The translations under genes were made by a program, and so were the position numbers. The notes beneath the pieces are model-generated. The model saw only the letters and a program-made list of their open reading frames with translations, searched no databases and was not told where the DNA came from. Of a DNA stretch of 64,000 nucleotides, positions 61,663 to 64,000 are shown piece after piece. The DNA lies in NCBI RefSeq assembly GCF_022758145.1, contig NZ_JAJVDH010000007.1, forward strand, positions 1 through 64,000, written 5' to 3'. This DNA is from Pontibacter vulgaris. GTDB lineage: Bacteria; Bacteroidota; Bacteroidia; Cytophagales; Hymenobacteraceae. Each line of letters begins with the position of its first letter. The stretch's first letter is position 1.

Positions 61663-62817
61663 TTACATTCTGGCTGATGGTGGAATAAGAACGGTCTTGA
61701 TACAGTTATCCAGTTTACCTGAGAACATACGGTAACCATCTGCTACTTCTTCTAAAGGTATACGGTGCGTGATCAGGCCTTTCGGGTTAAGTACACCGTT
61801 CTGCACATGTTCTATTAAGCGTGGGAGCAAACGTTTTACCGATGCCTGGTTTGCCCGTATCGTTAGCCCTTTGTTCAGCACATTACCAATTGGTACCAGG
61901 TTATCCGTAGGGCCATATACCCCCACAATAGAAATAATACCACCTTTTTTAACCGAGTTTATAGCCCAATGTAATGCAGTAGCCGAGCCAGCCTGCAACA
62001 ACAGCTTACGGCCGGTTATCGTCTGCATTACGTTACCAGCGGCTTCTGCTCCTACGGCATCTATACAAACATCGGCACCCATCCAGTCCGTCTGCTTTTT
62101 AGCCCATAAAACCGGGTCATCCATCTCCTCAAAATTGTAGGCTTCGCAATCGGCATAATTGCGGGCAAATTCCAGTCTGTACTCTTCTTTGTCTAATACA
62201 ATAACACGACCGGCCCCAAAAAGCCACGAACATTTCGCGGCCATAATACCTATAGGTCCGGCGCCAAAAATCAGAACGGTGTCGCCTTTTTGAATGCCTG
62301 CCATCTCAGCGGCCTGGTAGCCGGTCGGCACCACGTCTGTCAGCAAAACGGCATCGTCCGGATCCATACCTTCTGGTATTACAGTTGGCCCTACATTGGC
62401 ATACGGTACACGCACATATTCAGCCTGCCCACCATTGTAACCACCCGCCGTATGCGAGTAACCATAAATCGCTCCCACAGCAGTTGCTTCCGGGTTCGAT
62501 TCATGGCAGTTACCATAAAGTTCCTGTTTACAGAAAGCGCATTGTCCGCAGGAGATGTTGAAAGGAACGAGCACATGGTCGCCGACTTTAAGCTTTGTAA
62601 CTTCAGAGCCAATTTCCTCCACTATACCCGTAAATTCGTGGCCAAAAGTTGAGCCTACGCGTGTATCAGGTACGTTGCCGTTGTACAAATGGAGGTCGGA
62701 CCCGCAGATACAGGAGCGTGTAACACGCACAATCGCATCCTGGGGGTGTTTTATTTCTGGCATCGGCTTTTCATCGATGCGGACCCGCTTAGGCCCCCGG
62801 TAGTTCATTGCCAGCAT
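61663..62817 (-). CDS. Zinc-dependent alcohol dehydrogenase (formaldehyde-dehydrogenase-like)
   Basis: A 384-aa medium-chain dehydrogenase. Catalytic zinc ligands Cys in CICGSDLH and GHEFTGIVEE; structural zinc cysteines in CGQCAFCKQELYGNC; NAD-binding GAGPIGIMAAK. Long form with an extended segment (GAVGAEAAGNVMQ) fits the glutathione-independent formaldehyde dehydrogenase group. Oxidises alcohols or aldehydes. First gene of a two-gene operon. Confidence 0.92.
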   Translation of the reverse strand: MLAMNYRGPKRVRIDEKPMPEIKHPQDAIVRVTRSCICGSDLHLYNGNVPDTRVGSTFGHEFTGIVEEIGSEVTKLKVGDHVLVPFNISCGQCAFCKQELYGNCHESNPEATAVGAIYGYSHTAGGYNGGQAEYVRVPYANVGPTVIPEGMDPDDAVLLTDVVPTGYQAAEMAGIQKGDTVLIFGAGPIGIMAAKCSWLFGAGRVIVLDKEEYRLEFARNYADCEAYNFEEMDDPVLWAKKQTDWMGADVCIDAVGAEAAGNVMQTITGRKLLLQAGSATALHWAINSVKKGGIISIVGVYGPTDNLVPIGNVLNKGLTIRANQASVKRLLPRLIEHVQNGVLNPKGLITHRIPLEEVADGYRMFSGKLDNCIKTVLIPPSARM

Positions 62818-63134
62818 AAGTTTGTTTTCAGTTAATGTTAGACATATAGTATTGTATAATTTCTATGTTGCCCAGTAAATTCTTCAAAGGGCTAAATCCC
62901 TGAAATACATAAAAATTACGTCTCAATTAATACTAATCTATTACATCAAAGTTGCTTAAATTGTATTTTTAAGGTATAACTCTATATTCAGATGAAGTTA
63001 TCTTAATTTACTTTTAGCGCTGATCAGCAATACAGGAAGCGTTAAAGTTGCCCCCATTACGGAAGTATAAATACAGAAAAGCCCCTGCAGTAATTTACCA
63101 CAGAGGCCTTCAATTTATACTTAAGCGTTACCCG
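62818..63134. other. Intergenic region between alcohol dehydrogenase and aldo/keto reductase
   Basis: No gene seen in 317 bases; AT-rich, with the promoter region of the dehydrogenase operon and a weak hairpin (about 63077-63110) that may end the aldo/keto reductase transcript. Confidence 0.4.
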
Positions 63135-64000
63135 CTATTTCTCGGACTGTTTTATACTATTCAGTTCGTTCATGTCTTCTTCCGAAAGGGCAATAGTAGC
63201 AGCTCTGTAGTTTTCTTCGAGGTGCTTAACTTTTGATGTGCCCGGTATAAGCAGGATATTTGGTGAATGATGTAACAGCCAGCTTAGTGCTATTTGATGC
63301 GCGCTGGCATCATACTTATCCCCGATTTGCTGCAGCTTATTTATTGCGCCCACATTGCCAGCGTTTATCGGGTTCCAGGGTATAAATGCCATGTTCTGTT
63401 TTTCACAGAATTTCAGTTCTTCTTCCCATTTCGTTCTGAAGTCTACGCTATACTTGTTCTGTACCGAAACTACTTCAAAGTACTCCTGCGCTTTTTGTAT
63501 CTGATCGATCGAAACTTCAGAAAGGCCGATATGTTTTACCAAACCTTCTTCCTGTGCACGTTGCAGAAACTCAAGGGTTTTCTCGTAAGACACATTAGGA
63601 TCTACACGGTGCAATTGATACAAGTCAATGCTGTCCTGCTTCAATCGTTTCAGACTTCCTTCCAAAGCACGTTCGAGGTAAGCAGGATCTGCGTTAATAG
63701 GCCATACATTCGGTCCGGTTCGTGTAAGTCCGCCTTTAGTAGCAATCACTAAATCTTTAGGGTATGGATATAAGGCCTCTGCAATAAGTTCTTCCGAAAT
63801 ATTGGGGCCGTAACTATCTGCCGTATCAATGAAGTTTATACCTAATTCTATTGTTTTTTCCAGTACGCGAATGGCTTCGTCCCTATCTTTCGGTGGCCCC
63901 CAAATGCCTTCTCCTGTAATACGCATGGCACCAAATCCCATCCTGTTCACGGTAAGGTCGCCCCCAATTGCAAATGTCTTGTTAAATGAAGTTGTCTCAG
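63135..64000 (-). CDS. Aldo/keto reductase, 5' end outside the window
   Basis: An NADPH-dependent reductase of the AKR family. Motifs: VNRMGFGAMRITGEG, IDTADSYG with the catalytic Tyr, VIATKGG with the catalytic Lys, YQLHRVD. A GTG at 63950 opens a 271-codon frame, but conserved residues continue upstream (FAIGGDLTVNRMGFG) in the same frame to the window edge with no start codon. The true start lies beyond 64000. Confidence 0.9.
   Translation of the reverse strand, partial: ETTSFNKTFAIGGDLTVNRMGFGAMRITGEGIWGPPKDRDEAIRVLEKTIELGINFIDTADSYGPNISEELIAEALYPYPKDLVIATKGGLTRTGPNVWPINADPAYLERALEGSLKRLKQDSIDLYQLHRVDPNVSYEKTLEFLQRAQEEGLVKHIGLSEVSIDQIQKAQEYFEVVSVQNKYSVDFRTKWEEELKFCEKQNMAFIPWNPINAGNVGAINKLQQIGDKYDASAHQIALSWLLHHSPNILLIPGTSKVKHLEENYRAATIALSEEDMNELNSIKQSEK

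Overview
The window comes from a Bacteroidota chromosome, most likely Cytophagales/Hymenobacteraceae and Pontibacter-like (inference). Supporting signs are TAnnTTTG-type -7 promoter elements without Shine-Dalgarno runs, a secreted protein with a type IX secretion sorting tail, Bacteroidota-type cold-shock proteins, and dispersed palindromic repeats. No rRNA, tRNA, CRISPR array or complete phage was seen.

Layout. 0.5-3.6 kb: copper export (CopB-type ATPase, Met/His-rich DUF305 lipoprotein). 3.8-6.7 kb: peptide transporter and PRC-barrel/SHOCT stress protein. 6.8-24.5 kb: a large sulfide/persulfide/thiosulfate region holding a universal stress protein, sulfide:quinone oxidoreductase, two metallo-beta-lactamase/rhodanese fusions, a DUF2892 protein, a Crp/Fnr regulator, a TauE exporter, a rhodanese, two YeeE/YedE half transporters, MFS, a DoxX-DsrE fusion, TlpA thioredoxin, DsrE, a fatty acid hydroxylase, an OprD-like porin and a TsdA-like cytochrome. 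24.6-29.4 kb: YceI, two cold-shock proteins, an EEP hydrolase, DinB. 29.6-42 kb: accessory zone with a GIY-YIG nuclease, HrpB, a YefM-YoeB toxin-antitoxin pair, a T9SS cargo protein, a duplicated hrpB fragment, a low-GC three-gene GHKL ATPase/STAS-like cassette, a decayed REP-associated transposase and a DUF559 nuclease inside long terminal inverted repeats. 42-64 kb: PAS histidine kinases, a four-Cache exported protein, a TPR protein, ABC exporter, TruA, a Vms1-like release-factor candidate, cytochrome c, MFS, a UvrA paralogue, a Tsx-like porin, a zinc alcohol dehydrogenase and an aldo/keto reductase cut by the window end.

How the parts work together. Five transcription units in the sulfur region have the same promoter architecture: a Crp-like palindrome GTGAC-N4-GTCAC placed exactly 22 bases before a (T/G)AnnTTTG element. 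Two further boxes with the same spacing face the porin and the TsdA-like cytochrome. A Crp/Fnr gene lies in the middle, so a dedicated sulfur/respiratory regulon is the simplest reading. Sulfide would be oxidised by SQR to persulfide, oxidised by the MBL-rhodanese proteins to sulfite/thiosulfate, and exported or imported by TauE, YeeE and the porin.

The accessory zone is rich in small nuclease/palindrome pairs (GIY-YIG, DUF559, REP transposase), which suggests that several kinds of mobile palindrome coexist here. The 7-mer TATACTT/AAGTATA is strikingly over-represented on both strands, in genes and between them.
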